The translations under genes and the position numbers were made by a program. 51,203 nt of DNA from Pantoea sp. BAV 3049. Lineage in GTDB: Bacteria > Pseudomonadota > Gammaproteobacteria > Enterobacterales > Enterobacteriaceae. The stretch spans positions 4,254,656 to 4,305,858 of the forward strand of contig NZ_WHOY01000031.1 of NCBI RefSeq assembly GCF_009765445.1. The letters are read 5' to 3'. Shown piece by piece: positions 15,501 to 25,130 of the stretch. The notes beneath the pieces were generated by a model, which saw only the letters and a list, made by a program, of their open reading frames with translations, did not search any database and was not told where the DNA came from. The first letter of the stretch is position 1, and every line of letters begins with the position of its first letter.

Positions 15501-17644
15501 CAGGTCAGTTTCTCCCCTTCGGCAATATCAACGGTCTGTGACCGGTACAGGCTCCAGCTGCTGTCCACCTGACTGAGCTTCATCCCCTGACGCTGGCCAT
15601 CCTCATCGACCAGCATCAGCGAACGGGTCTCCGCGCTGACGCGGTCAATCGTATAGCGCTGAGATACCCGGCTGTCCGGAGCGCGTTGCTCGAGCACCAT
15701 GCCCTCCCGGTACGTATCCAGCTGGCGCCGGTTTTTGCTGTCCAGCCACTGCGGAACCAGCGTGTCGATGGTCGCTGTTTTACTCCCGAGCAGCCCCTTC
15801 TCCTGCAGCGTCTGCCGCAACGCTGCCGTCAGCGACTGCTGCTCGCGCTCGCCGCTAGCCTGGACCACCACATTCTCTCCCTGGCTCACCATCGCCACAT
15901 AATCCCGGGCCAGTACCGTATAACGCTGGCGCTTGTCCGGCTCACTGACCACGCTGACGGCCACGGTGCGTTCCGTTTCTGCCCGGTAGCGGGTCACCCC
16001 GGCCGCCTCCAGCGTCTGCAGGGCATTGCCGGTCCCGCTGCGCCCGCCGCTGTCCATCATCAGTAGCTGCGACTGCGCGCGAAGCGCCTGGTCGGTGACC
16101 GTCAGCGCATCGCGGACGGAAAGCTTCTCCGCCCCGGCCACAATCAGGGTACTGTTCTCCGGCAACGGGGCCTCTGACAGCCCTTTCAGGGTTATCACTT
16201 TATCCGTCAGCCCGGGCTGCTCGGCCAGCCAGCGCTCACTGCTGCGGTCGGTGGCCAGCACCACCACGTCCCGCCCCTGTGACTGCGCCAGCTGCACGCC
16301 TGCCAGCACCGATTCACGCATACCGCCTGCACCTCCGGGCTGGCTGACAATCGCCAGTGAAGGACGGTCTGCTTCAATCTGCTGCATCACCGGTGCAGAC
16401 GGAGAGGACCGGGCGGGAACACCGCCAGAGACCACCACAGTGGATTTCATCTCCCCGGCCAGTTGCTGCAGGCTCAGTTCGTCCAGCAGATGAATGGAGG
16501 AGGTAAACAGACCTTTCTCCCGATCCAGCGGTATCAGCTGCTGGTCCTCAATCGCCAGTTCAATGGCAGAACGCGCCATCACCGCAATTTGCTCCCGCGC
16601 ATCGAGACTGTTCAGCGTTCGGTTCAGCACATCGGAATAGGTAAAGCGGGTACGTTTTTCACTGAGCTGAGAAATCGCCAGGCTCACCGCCTGACGAACA
16701 TCGTCCGGGGTCGTCTCCGGGCGTATTGCTCTGTCACTATCCATAGCCTTCAGACGGGCTTCAGCCTCCTGACGAAACGCGCCGATATCGAATCCTTCCT
16801 GCTCCAGACGGTTCATCCAGTCGGTCAGCAGTTCGACCCGGTCGGGATCTTTCTGTTTAGCCTTACGCGTATCCAGCGCCGCCACGTCACGGGATTTCAG
16901 GGAAGCGCCATCACCAACGGCCTCCCGGATTTGTTGCGTACGCTGTGAAAATATCTCCACCGGGACACCCTCGATTTCCCACAGATCGTTTTTGCCGGTC
17001 ACCACGGTCCGGAATCCCATCTCCTCCACGGCCTGACGCAACTCGTTACGGTAGATTTTGCCCAGCGCAACCTGCAGGGCATAGACGTTCTCGATAAACC
17101 CGCTGTTGCCGACCTTATCGCTGGATAGGGTTTTCCACTCCCCCAGGTACTCCGTCAGGTTCATCACTATCAGGTGCGTATGCAGCTGCGGATCAAGCTC
17201 ACGCGAGGTGTCATGATGGAAAGCGGCGGCCAGCAACTTACCGGTCATCTCTGTCTGGCTGACCCCATCCACCATGACTCGCGTACTGGCCAGTCGTTCA
17301 ATTTCCCCCATGGCCACACCGACAGCACGCTGATGGGCCTCCAGAATACGGCTGTCGCCCAGTACCACACCCAGCACGGAAATACTTTTGGGTGCCGACA
17401 GCGTCAGATCGTAACCCGGCCGGTGAACATTCTGACCGCCCGACATCCGGGAGAGATCGACGCCCTGCGGGAAGAAACCGGCCAGGGCATCATCGAATGT
17501 CTTCGCATCCACGGGGCCTTCCAGCCCTAACAGCTCTGCAGCTTTCCCCATCCAGGACGCTTCCATACTGCCGAGAAAGTAATAATTATCTTTCGCCATG
17601 TAGTAGCTGGCTCCGCCGCCAGCAGTCGATGATACGGTCAGCAT
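12506..17644 (-). CDS. traI: TraI conjugative relaxase-helicase
   Basis: This 1712-aa protein (F TraI has 1756) is the MOBF relaxase that nicks oriT, stays on the 5' end and unwinds the transferred strand. The relaxase domain has catalytic Tyr14/Tyr15 (GASYYMAKDN) and the metal-binding histidine block HHDTSRELDPQLHTH near residues 143-157. A degenerate RecD-like region follows. The active helicase has Walker A GYAGVGKTT near residue 977 and Walker B LVDESSM. The C-terminus is Gln/Glu-rich and probably flexible. Its ATG overlaps the traD stop codon (TAATG). It is clearly diverged from F TraI, as is its oriT. Confidence 0.97.
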   Translation of the reverse strand: MLTVSSTAGGGASYYMAKDNYYFLGSMEASWMGKAAELLGLEGPVDAKTFDDALAGFFPQGVDLSRMSGGQNVHRPGYDLTLSAPKSISVLGVVLGDSRILEAHQRAVGVAMGEIERLASTRVMVDGVSQTEMTGKLLAAAFHHDTSRELDPQLHTHLIVMNLTEYLGEWKTLSSDKVGNSGFIENVYALQVALGKIYRNELRQAVEEMGFRTVVTGKNDLWEIEGVPVEIFSQRTQQIREAVGDGASLKSRDVAALDTRKAKQKDPDRVELLTDWMNRLEQEGFDIGAFRQEAEARLKAMDSDRAIRPETTPDDVRQAVSLAISQLSEKRTRFTYSDVLNRTLNSLDAREQIAVMARSAIELAIEDQQLIPLDREKGLFTSSIHLLDELSLQQLAGEMKSTVVVSGGVPARSSPSAPVMQQIEADRPSLAIVSQPGGAGGMRESVLAGVQLAQSQGRDVVVLATDRSSERWLAEQPGLTDKVITLKGLSEAPLPENSTLIVAGAEKLSVRDALTVTDQALRAQSQLLMMDSGGRSGTGNALQTLEAAGVTRYRAETERTVAVSVVSEPDKRQRYTVLARDYVAMVSQGENVVVQASGEREQQSLTAALRQTLQEKGLLGSKTATIDTLVPQWLDSKNRRQLDTYREGMVLEQRAPDSRVSQRYTIDRVSAETRSLMLVDEDGQRQGMKLSQVDSSWSLYRSQTVDIAEGEKLTWLARQGKQRAGDSVTVTAVRKNSLVVEQDGQKRVIRTDEPLKAGYGYVTSPGKRVSEQGTVLAAVSGRDTGATMLNTLARSGEHIQLYTPLANDEAGRRLSRSPLYRTALAQVNPQNGELADALSAAQDALMSPAEKAVRQAVTLTQGSEVVFSRPDVLANALPLHPSLRQGDVDQELARQVQTGEIIPVPGPKGIAQQLYVTAASYEAEKRVIRLVVEGLDTQAPLLSHADPALFAGLTAGQQQASGLILESTDRFTGIQGYAGVGKTTQLKTVLAALDTLPADQRPDVVGLAPTHRAVGEMADVGVKAQTLASFLMDMERRIQGGEKPDFSKTLFLVDESSMVGNRDMADAMSHIAAGGGRAVLSGDRDQLLPVDNGAPFTLLQERSPLDTAIMQDIVRQSPALKPAIESVIARQVPAALDTIRSVTPDTVPRTPGRWSPGQSVVAIPQTKEQKEEQGDRVIQAIVDDFTGRTPEARDSTLIVTQTNADKNAINTAIHAQLQERGELGREVSITVLERVKTQTDRLKSVAGMMAQHGNIALINDRYYTIRAGQDSKQNGYVELIDDTGQAQALSAFESSLRDIAVFKPREIAVSVGEKVSFSRSDRERGREANSNWTVTGVTKDGELQLTQGEETRILNPNADLADRHLDYGYAGTAHKAQGASALYVIVLAGVDGGRQALASLRDAYVGLSRVKVHVQVYTDNLGKWLKKVSQPAERQTAHDVLLADDDRQAATAQQLWEKATPLSDSALGRALATQLPEAGEARFIHGSRKYPAPHVALPVHDASGVQRAVLLREVQLDSDGRLRGLSDNPRLLGSKDATLVIFRQSETGLTRQATDLAEARQLGQQHPGDGIVVVSGESPTDAIMKRLSGGLAMPDSADISRHTESNPADTPDPVSLKTPEEQRMAKALAEEARRQQQAEAVPHLPGDAERPDALQQAERAESRALQREAEQSRQQEQAGLSQATQQARQRESVTDQLHRVEREIVKEKEIGE

Positions 17645-19833
17645 TACCAGCGGTCCCCCGGCTCATACTCCCTGTCCGGTTCGTCATGTTCACGGTGAAC
17701 GAGGATATTTTTCTCTTCTTCCCGCATCGCCTGCAGGGCCTCCTGCTCGTACGCCGCATAGTCTTCGTAACGATCTGGCTCAGTCAGGATTTCGCCGGTC
17801 TGTGTATCCACCTGCAGTCCGTCATATTCCTTCACCCGACCACCGTTCTGGACCGGACTGGTCGTTGCCTGGCTGCACCGGGTATCAGGCACGGAGGACG
17901 ATACAGCGGCCGGTGGCAGAGGGGATGAATTGATGGTTTCTGTTGCAGCCGTGGCCGAAGGTACGGTGGCAACTGGTGCTGTTGTTGCCGGTACAGCAGG
18001 CTCGTTGCTCTGTACCGCAAGCAGCCTGTCGATGCTGTCTTCATCCAGCTCGCGGCGGGTAATTTCCTCCTCGATTTCCGGGTCCAGGCTGTCGTTCAGT
18101 TCGCGAGGCAGATACTCCGCCGCAATGAAGGGTAACTTCTCGTACGTCATGTTCATGCGCACCACCGGATACGCCCCCGGCAGTGTCACATAACAGGTCA
18201 GGTCTGGCAGGGACTGCACGTCGGAGTAGTTGACCAGATACTGGTCATCTTCCTGCTTGCTGAACGACACCCCGTCACGCACGGTATCTGCACCATAGCT
18301 GTACTGCTCGTTAAACACCTTCGCCCGGCGCTGGCCCAGCTGACGCATCACATAGTTCGCCACGCCTTCATCCGGGGAACGGAAGAAAAAGCGGGTATTG
18401 AGTAAATCCATCATTGCGTCAGCAAATTCACGACCGTAGGTGAAATCCAGCTGCGGTTTGTTCTGAAAACCGAGGACAAAACAGCCACCAAATTTACGGG
18501 CCTCCGACAGTACGCCAGGCAGTTCCGGCAGCTTATGCAGGGACGTCAGCTCATCGTAGATAAACCACACCCGACGGGTCGGGTTCTCTCCCATCTCCAG
18601 CAGGCAGTTCGCTGCCTGCGCCAGCCACATGGAAATCAGTGGCTTCAGAGACTCGTGCTCCCGGGCGTTAGAGGTGATCCACAGCCAGCCGTGACGCTGG
18701 CCAGGTTCATTGACCTGCTTCATCCACTCGCGGATGGCAAAGCGAGGTTTACCGGTGCGCTCAATCCCTTGCATGTAGCGCAGGGCTTTCACGTAGTTGG
18801 TCAGCACACCACGAATGGAGATAGCGGTCTTCTCCACCTTCTCTTCCATCAGGTTGGACGCTTCCGTACCCTGCACGTATTCCCGCAGTGCCTTCAGATT
18901 GATGGCCAGCAGGGTACGCAACAGCGCGTTATAGCTGCGATGCGGGTCATTCTGGAAACGTTTAGATACCGAGGTAAAAATGGTCCGGGCAGACCCCGTC
19001 CAGAAGGGATCTTCTTTGGTACTCTGGGGGATAAGCGTATTGCCAATAGAATCAAAGTCCGATGTGGTCTGACACTCCAGCCACAAATCCCAGTTTTCAC
19101 ACCGCTTATCACGTGGGTTCAGCAGCTTATCGATGTTTTCATTAAAGTGGCGCTTAACCAGCGAACAGCCCTTGTCGTAGACAATCACCATGTCGCCGCG
19201 TGCGCGCAGCTGCTGCAGCAGCTTGTTGAGGGCATTGGATTTACCGGACCCGGGCGTACCATGCAGCAACAGGTTTTTGACCTCACTGTCGAGCAGCAGA
19301 GGCAACTGGTCAAAATGCAGTGGCGATGCTTCATTATTGCGGTGCAGGGTTCTGGCCACTGCTTTCACATCTTCTGTCAGTGTCCGGCCACCGACCAGAT
19401 CGTCCTGGGCCTGCTTCTCACCCAGCCGGCGCAGGAGATAATAGACGCCATACGCCACCGCCAGCACCACACAACTCGCCAGAAATACCGCAATAAACAG
19501 CTCCTGTAGCGTCAGCTGACCGGCATAGGTCATATAGGGGTCTTTCAGAATGGCAGCGGAGGTAAAATGCAGGGTTTGTCCGTCATAGGGCACGTCATAT
19601 ACGGGCGGTACGTTGAACAACGCTTTTTCACCGCCGGCAGACAGGTATAACCACCAGTACAGTCCGCCGTTACGCATATCCTGCCACGGCACCCGCATCC
19701 AGAAAAATAACGGTGTCAGCACAAAAAAAAGATTCAATAACCAGAAGGCAATACGGCGGTTGACCTGCATAAACATATTCAGCATATAGCTGAATACCTG
19801 TCCGCCCTGGGTAATATGCTTGGTGGAACTCAT
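17644..19833 (-). CDS. traD: TraD coupling protein
   Basis: This 729-aa inner-membrane hexameric ATPase links the relaxosome to the secretion channel. Two N-terminal membrane helices (about residues 28-45 and 105-130) precede the VirD4-type ATPase. Walker A HGTPGSGKSN lies near residue 194 and the Walker B-like VWFIYDELTSL in the middle. The C-terminus is Pro/Thr/Ala-rich, then acidic, ending PDREYEPGDRW; this is the region that contacts TraM in F. It starts in a 4-nt overlap (ATGA) with the small upstream gene, so they are coupled. Confidence 0.96.
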   Translation of the reverse strand: MSSTKHITQGGQVFSYMLNMFMQVNRRIAFWLLNLFFVLTPLFFWMRVPWQDMRNGGLYWWLYLSAGGEKALFNVPPVYDVPYDGQTLHFTSAAILKDPYMTYAGQLTLQELFIAVFLASCVVLAVAYGVYYLLRRLGEKQAQDDLVGGRTLTEDVKAVARTLHRNNEASPLHFDQLPLLLDSEVKNLLLHGTPGSGKSNALNKLLQQLRARGDMVIVYDKGCSLVKRHFNENIDKLLNPRDKRCENWDLWLECQTTSDFDSIGNTLIPQSTKEDPFWTGSARTIFTSVSKRFQNDPHRSYNALLRTLLAINLKALREYVQGTEASNLMEEKVEKTAISIRGVLTNYVKALRYMQGIERTGKPRFAIREWMKQVNEPGQRHGWLWITSNAREHESLKPLISMWLAQAANCLLEMGENPTRRVWFIYDELTSLHKLPELPGVLSEARKFGGCFVLGFQNKPQLDFTYGREFADAMMDLLNTRFFFRSPDEGVANYVMRQLGQRRAKVFNEQYSYGADTVRDGVSFSKQEDDQYLVNYSDVQSLPDLTCYVTLPGAYPVVRMNMTYEKLPFIAAEYLPRELNDSLDPEIEEEITRRELDEDSIDRLLAVQSNEPAVPATTAPVATVPSATAATETINSSPLPPAAVSSSVPDTRCSQATTSPVQNGGRVKEYDGLQVDTQTGEILTEPDRYEDYAAYEQEALQAMREEEKNILVHREHDEPDREYEPGDRW

Positions 19834-20060
19834 TTTTGCTCCCCGGTATATTCACATGAAAGCGAGATAATCATCTCCTCAGAAGTTGCATTCCGAAATG
19901 CAACAGCCGGATCATAAATAATAATGAGGACATCATTATTCCATTTCATCATAGGCAGAAGATGTTTTATATGGGCGTATCCCATTCCTGTCTGACGCGA
20001 AGACGAAATATTTTCTTCAGGCAATACAACATCAGAACTGACGTTATCAGAACAATTCAT
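19830..20060 (-). CDS. Small uncharacterised protein upstream of traD
   Basis: This 76-aa protein, neither strongly hydrophobic nor basic, overlaps the traD start by 4 nt. No signal peptide or lipobox is visible, so it is not TraT, which occupies this place in F. A central KWNNDVLIIIYDPAVAF strand-rich segment is the only notable feature. I do not recognise it. Its translational coupling to traD argues that it is real. Confidence 0.5.
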   Translation of the reverse strand: MNCSDNVSSDVVLPEENISSSRQTGMGYAHIKHLLPMMKWNNDVLIIIYDPAVAFRNATSEEMIISLSCEYTGEQK

Positions 20061-20257
20061 GGCAGAACCTTATTTTGAGATCAGTAACAGGCACTGTGGG
20101 CGACAGTGCGACACTGAGCATTTTATGGGCGATCAATAAATATAATCAGAGAACAAATGATTTGTACAACAGGAAGGTTGTTCAGTCAGACAGTCAGTGC
20201 ATGTCGAAATTGATTTCCGATACACACTGACTGAGAACAAACGAAATGCGTTAGAGT

Positions 20258-20869
20258 TTAATTCCTGTAATGGTCGTTACCGGAAGAGAAGTAGTCATAT
20301 ATATTATCCGGGCGAGAAGACGAACTTGAGTCAGAGTAGATTTTTGGTTCATGGGCTGGAGCCCCATAGGCATTTCCTTTCGAGTCTACAGCCCCCATCA
20401 TGGGTAACCCTGTTGTCGGATTAATCTCGAAGGACGTTATCATTTCATGACCGCGGGTACGCGGTACTACAACATTATTTTTTTGCTCAGGAAAAAGACA
20501 AGAAAAATCCTTTTTTCCGACAAGCCAAAATATAAACAACCCAGCCCAACTAGCAACAATGCTACCAACAAGCACCGCCAAACCACCTCCCCACCATGAC
20601 CATGCAAGAATAACAATAATAGTAAAAAGCGATGCAGCCGATTTCTTCATAAATAAGCTATCAAGATATACATGATTAGCATCTAGCTTCCTGATAGCAG
20701 ACCATGACACTAATGAAAAAACCATTGGCACCATGCATATTACAAAAGAGATAACGCTTGGCGTTATGTTCAAATAACTAATCGAAATGAAGGTACTCAA
20801 AAACAAGATCGCATTAAGAATAATAACAACATAGTTAATCCAGTAACATAGCATCCACTTACGAATCAT
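20258..20869 (-). CDS. Membrane protein in the traS position (candidate entry-exclusion protein)
   Basis: This 203-aa protein has about four predicted membrane helices in the first 120 residues, then a hydrophilic tail with INPTTGLPMMGAVDSKGNAY and a Ser-rich stretch. It overlaps the traG stop by 4 nt (ATGA). In F this slot holds traS, the inner-membrane exclusion protein that blocks entry from donors with the cognate TraG. TraS proteins are poorly conserved, so position and topology are the main evidence. The NPTTGLPM-type tail recurs, as far as I recall, in other enterobacterial mobile-element proteins of unknown role. The gene is AT-rich compared with traG. Confidence 0.55.
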   Translation of the reverse strand: MIRKWMLCYWINYVVIILNAILFLSTFISISYLNITPSVISFVICMVPMVFSLVSWSAIRKLDANHVYLDSLFMKKSAASLFTIIVILAWSWWGGGLAVLVGSIVASWAGLFIFWLVGKKDFSCLFPEQKNNVVVPRTRGHEMITSFEINPTTGLPMMGAVDSKGNAYGAPAHEPKIYSDSSSSSRPDNIYDYFSSGNDHYRN

Positions 20870-23757
20870 TTATTTTTATCCTCATACTGTTTTTGCATGT
20901 CGGTTGCACGCTTCATTAATTCGTCACGCGTATCGCCACCAGGAAGAGCACTCTGTCGCACCTTTTCATTCTTGTTTTCTTCATCAAACCGGCGCCCCTG
21001 AACCTGATGATCTTGCTCCAGTTCAGTATACTGTTTATGTACCTCACCCTGCTGTTTATTGACTTTTTCTTGAGCAGAATCAACAGAACGCTGCACATCG
21101 GCCCGTGACTGTGACACCTCACCGGCGACAGCACCCTCAGCTTTCACGCCGTGATCGGCAGCAGTCTGCGCCATATGCTGTTGCTGGTCGGCGAAGTCAC
21201 TGTGGCTGACACCTTGCAGGCCGCCGCCAGGAGCAACACTGCCCATATTGTCACCGGTCTGTGCCCGGTTAGCCGCAAATTCCTGCGCCAGCTGCGGCAT
21301 CAGGCGTTCTTCCACAAAACGACCAGCGAGAGCCTCGCGTTTCTCACGCACCGCCGGGTCACTAACGTCCGTCAGTATGCGAGTCGCATCTGGATCGTTC
21401 TGCTGCGCATACTCCACAAACTCCTGGGTATAGTTGCTGCGCACCGAGTCACTGTGGTTTTGCACATAGCTCGCCACCTGCGCATATTCGTGGCTACGGG
21501 TCTGCGCATCACTGTACTGGCTGGACTGTGTGCGCATGTCGCTGAAGGTGGCGGCCATCTGGTTAAGCAGCGAGCCGGAGGCGTTGTCTGTATGGCTGCT
21601 GTTGTCCGTGGTCCGTTGACTGGCTACCACATCCACACCGTGACGAATATCCTTCAGGTCCTGAGCGCTGAAGTCCTTCGTGTTACTGGTCCGGTTACTC
21701 ATATCAGAACTGGTGCCGTGAGATGACCCACTCTGTCCGTTATAATCCAGTCTAGTATGTAAATCACCTCCCGCACTCCAGCCCGTCCCTAGACTGGCCA
21801 CTTTTCCAATAATTTGTTTATCAGAATCGACTTTGGCGTATGCTCCTGCACCCGCATTGAATGTCATATTCTGGCTTTTATCCATGGCAGTTCGCAGTGC
21901 ATCGGCCTGGCTGATGTTGTTATCCCTAGCATAGCGGGCAACAGCACTCTGCATCTTACTTATAGCCGCCGCATCGTTCGCGCTGACGCTGTTGTCTGCT
22001 CCGCGACTGACGGTGTCGCTATTCCCCCGCTGACTGGCCCACTGTGACAACAAGGACATCCCGGTACTGGTGCTATGATTAAGCGAATTGTTCAGGCTCT
22101 GTTGTTGGCTCATAGCATCACGCTGCAGCTTCTGGATACCGGTCTGGGATATCTGGTCTCCCATAACCTCCGTCGCCAGTTTTGAAATAGCCTGGCTGGT
22201 TTCCAGCACGGTACTTCCATCCCGTGTCCGGGTTGCCGTGGCACCGTTGCCCATCTGGGTCATGGCCATTCCGCTACGGCTGGCGTAGTTGGTGTCCCAC
22301 TTATTGCCGGCAACGTTGTCGGTCTGCAGATTATTAAAGGCCCAGCTGCCGTCGCCGGCACGGGAGGATTCAGAAGAGGCCGTACTGTTCATTGCCGTAC
22401 CCAGGTAGTTACCGGCCTGCGACACTGCGCTACCCAGCCCTTTCACGATACCCCAGGCGAGGAACGGAATGGAGAGGGACAGCCAGCCGGCAATCGAACC
22501 AATATCCGCATGGGTCTGCTGGATGACCGACAGGTTCGACAGCGAAAAACTCAGCGTCCCTGTTTTACCCGTGAGATACATACTGACCGCGTAGTTGAGG
22601 ATAGCGAACATCGGCCCCCAGGCCTGCAGGTATATCAGTGTGAAGATATACCCCTTCAGCACTTCCATAGTCAGGGTATGAATGGAGGCCAGCAAAATAA
22701 TCACCGGGAACAGACCAATCACCATCGCCAGCAGCACGGTATTGAGCAAAGGCAGGTAGGTGGTGGCAATACTGGTTGATGTGGCCTGGCTCAGACGCAT
22801 CTTGGTATAGGACGACTGCGAGGCCAGATTGACCAGGCCGGCGGCATCGCCGTTCTGCGCACTGGTGGAGGCAATGCCCTGCTTCAGACCATTCATCACC
22901 ACCGTCTGGCGCATAATCTGGCTGGCGCTGGAGCCACCGCCGTAGTAATAGCTGTAGCTGTCACCCAGCAGGGTACCAAACAGCGCGCTGGCGTTGGGTT
23001 TTCCACCGGTGAGCCGGGCAACATAGTAGTCCCAGGTCTTACCGCCATTCTGGGTGTCGGTGGTCAGCTGGGGTTGCAGCACACCGGTTGCCAGCTCCTG
23101 ACAGGTCCAGAACCCTTCCCGGTTTGCCATGGTATTACCGTACTGCACCATCACACCACGTAGCGGGCTGGGCTTGCTGAATATCAGTGAATACGGATCT
23201 TCGCTGTTCATCAGCTCCTGGAAGGAGTATTTGTGGTTAAGCAACATATCGCCTACCACGCAGTTTCGCACGTAAGCGGTAAACAACTCTGCCAGGTCAC
23301 CATTACGGAAGGCAAAGTCGGTTGCAGTCCCCACCAGGTTGGCGCCGAACAGCATCCCGGTTTTACTGTAGGTGGCGGAATCCGGGGTATGGAATACAGC
23401 CTCAAAACCTTCCGTCAGGGCGGTGCCAATGCCGGTGATAAACTTCGCTGGCGCCGCCAGCCCCAGCGGTACATTGTCCACCGTATGTACACTGGTTGCG
23501 TCGCTGCGGTCAATGATTTGCACCGTTCGCTTGGGTATGATGAGCACGCTGGTGAGAAACATAAAGAAAGCAATAAACTTCAGCACTTCCAGCGGGTCAT
23601 GGCCGCGGATGTAGGTGGCAAACAACACCATGACCGACATCAGCGCCGCAATACGAAACATCGTGGCCCACTCGGTGGTCCCCATCAGGACGGCCACACC
23701 GTTAAAGATGGCCGTCAGGAACTCCCCGCCGCTCAGGACGTAAACCGTATCCATCAC
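20866..23757 (-). CDS. traG: TraG mating-pair stabilisation and pilus assembly protein
   Basis: This 963-aa protein (F: 938 aa) has an N-terminal membrane part (several hydrophobic helices up to about residue 470) needed for pilus assembly. A long Gln/Ser/Asp-rich periplasmic C-terminal part follows, which acts in mating-pair stabilisation and is the target of TraS exclusion in F. The start overlaps the traH stop by 4 nt. The last 150 residues are coiled-coil-like (repeated Gln/Glu/Lys). The divergent C-terminus fits a private exclusion specificity. Confidence 0.95.
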   Translation of the reverse strand: MMDTVYVLSGGEFLTAIFNGVAVLMGTTEWATMFRIAALMSVMVLFATYIRGHDPLEVLKFIAFFMFLTSVLIIPKRTVQIIDRSDATSVHTVDNVPLGLAAPAKFITGIGTALTEGFEAVFHTPDSATYSKTGMLFGANLVGTATDFAFRNGDLAELFTAYVRNCVVGDMLLNHKYSFQELMNSEDPYSLIFSKPSPLRGVMVQYGNTMANREGFWTCQELATGVLQPQLTTDTQNGGKTWDYYVARLTGGKPNASALFGTLLGDSYSYYYGGGSSASQIMRQTVVMNGLKQGIASTSAQNGDAAGLVNLASQSSYTKMRLSQATSTSIATTYLPLLNTVLLAMVIGLFPVIILLASIHTLTMEVLKGYIFTLIYLQAWGPMFAILNYAVSMYLTGKTGTLSFSLSNLSVIQQTHADIGSIAGWLSLSIPFLAWGIVKGLGSAVSQAGNYLGTAMNSTASSESSRAGDGSWAFNNLQTDNVAGNKWDTNYASRSGMAMTQMGNGATATRTRDGSTVLETSQAISKLATEVMGDQISQTGIQKLQRDAMSQQQSLNNSLNHSTSTGMSLLSQWASQRGNSDTVSRGADNSVSANDAAAISKMQSAVARYARDNNISQADALRTAMDKSQNMTFNAGAGAYAKVDSDKQIIGKVASLGTGWSAGGDLHTRLDYNGQSGSSHGTSSDMSNRTSNTKDFSAQDLKDIRHGVDVVASQRTTDNSSHTDNASGSLLNQMAATFSDMRTQSSQYSDAQTRSHEYAQVASYVQNHSDSVRSNYTQEFVEYAQQNDPDATRILTDVSDPAVREKREALAGRFVEERLMPQLAQEFAANRAQTGDNMGSVAPGGGLQGVSHSDFADQQQHMAQTAADHGVKAEGAVAGEVSQSRADVQRSVDSAQEKVNKQQGEVHKQYTELEQDHQVQGRRFDEENKNEKVRQSALPGGDTRDELMKRATDMQKQYEDKNK

Positions 23758-25130
23758 AGGCCCCCTTCGCTGCCGCCGAAGCGGTAGTTCTGCTGATAGC
23801 GGTCAAGCAGTTGGCTGGAGGTCTGCTGACGCAGGTAGCTCATCTGACGATCCATCTCAGCCAGCGCATCGCTTTTCACCTGCACTTCCTGCTGCAGGGC
23901 CTCCACCTGACGGCTGGATTCGCTGATGTTGGCCCTCAGCGGCTTCATCACCTCTTCATCATAATTCCGGCTGGCCAGAGAGAGTTTGGCCTGTTCAATC
24001 AGCTCTTTCAGATACTGCAGCATAATGTCGTAGGCGATGTAATCCGACAGTGAGGACAACATGTCAACGTTGAGGCTCAGCTGCATCGGGTCCACCAGGT
24101 AGCGCAGCACCGGAATGGAAGTGCTCTGGATAAACCCTTTTTCCGCCGCTGACAGCGGTTCATCAGTACGTAATTTATCGCGGATACTGCCAATCATGTC
24201 TCTCACCCGCGATATCAGGGCGCGGTTGCTGCTGATAGTCACGGACCCGTTTTTCAGTTCCAGGCAGTCGCCGCTCGATACACAGCGCTGAATTTCCACA
24301 TTACCGCCCTTCATCAGGGCAACCAGCAATCCCTGGTGGTTTACCTCCGGTATCAGAGATTTTGCCGCACCATTGCGGTCAAATATCAGCGTCCCGGTCA
24401 GGTTCATCACCATTTCTTTCAGTTCCGTGTCCCCGTCAAGCATGGCATTGCGCCCCAGCAACTCCCACATCAGGTTTTTGTTACGCAGCACCCGGTCCTT
24501 GTCCTTATCGCCGGCCTTGTCCAGCACACGGTCCATCTCTCCGCCGACCGTGCAGCCCTGACGGGAGGCCGCCCAGTCGGCAAAGAGGTTGCTTTCTCCC
24601 GCAATGTCCTGACAGACCTTCTGTTGGGACACCTGGGTCTTTGGCCACAGGCCGCCGATGATGCCCTGTGCCGCCTGGCAGCTGGAGATGTTCATGCTGT
24701 TCATGTCCGCTGCCAGCTTCTGCAGGTAGTCCTTGGCGTCTTTCAGCTCAGGTGCCACGGTTTGTAGTGCCAGGTCGAAAAAGTAGCCCTGGGCATTGGC
24801 CATCAGGTTTTTGATGAACTGCTGCAGCTGGTCGCTGTTAATAAACGAGAACGCCCCGAGGTAGGCATCGATACCGCCGCAGCCGGCATTCAGTGACGGC
24901 GGGGTAAACGACATCACCTGCATCTGTTTGACCGGGCTCCTGAGAAACAGGTTACCGCCGGTCATATAGCCTGCGGCCTGCCCCTGCCAGGCCGCAGCGC
25001 CAGTGGCATTACCTTCAAATCCCAGCTTGTTGAAGTAGTTATTAAGGTCGCTGTTCACATCGGCATGCGACAGTGAAGGGGCGGTCAGCAGCGCCAGGGC
25101 GCAAAAACCTGAGAGTATCGGTTTACGCAT
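23754..25130 (-). CDS. traH: TraH pilus assembly/retraction protein
   Basis: This 458-aa protein is exactly the length of F TraH. A signal peptide (ILSGFCALALLTAPSLSHA) directs it to the periplasm. A Cys-containing central domain and a C-terminal coiled coil (about 385-440, SSRQVEALQQEVQVKSD) follow. TraH belongs to the F-specific outer group with TraF, TraU, TraW, TrbB and TrbI that controls pilus retraction. It overlaps the upstream small gene by 8 nt and traG by 4 nt. Confidence 0.95.
   Translation of the reverse strand: MRKPILSGFCALALLTAPSLSHADVNSDLNNYFNKLGFEGNATGAAAWQGQAAGYMTGGNLFLRSPVKQMQVMSFTPPSLNAGCGGIDAYLGAFSFINSDQLQQFIKNLMANAQGYFFDLALQTVAPELKDAKDYLQKLAADMNSMNISSCQAAQGIIGGLWPKTQVSQQKVCQDIAGESNLFADWAASRQGCTVGGEMDRVLDKAGDKDKDRVLRNKNLMWELLGRNAMLDGDTELKEMVMNLTGTLIFDRNGAAKSLIPEVNHQGLLVALMKGGNVEIQRCVSSGDCLELKNGSVTISSNRALISRVRDMIGSIRDKLRTDEPLSAAEKGFIQSTSIPVLRYLVDPMQLSLNVDMLSSLSDYIAYDIMLQYLKELIEQAKLSLASRNYDEEVMKPLRANISESSRQVEALQQEVQVKSDALAEMDRQMSYLRQQTSSQLLDRYQQNYRFGGSEGGL

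Noticed and set aside
12506..17644. Many long plus-strand open frames opposite traI
   Set aside because: They are shadows of a GC-rich gene, have no ribosome-binding sites or recognisable domains, and lie inside a clear traI.
20061..20257. A short traT-like gene in the gap after the traS-like gene
   Set aside because: The gap is under 200 bp and has no lipobox or open frame of suitable length.
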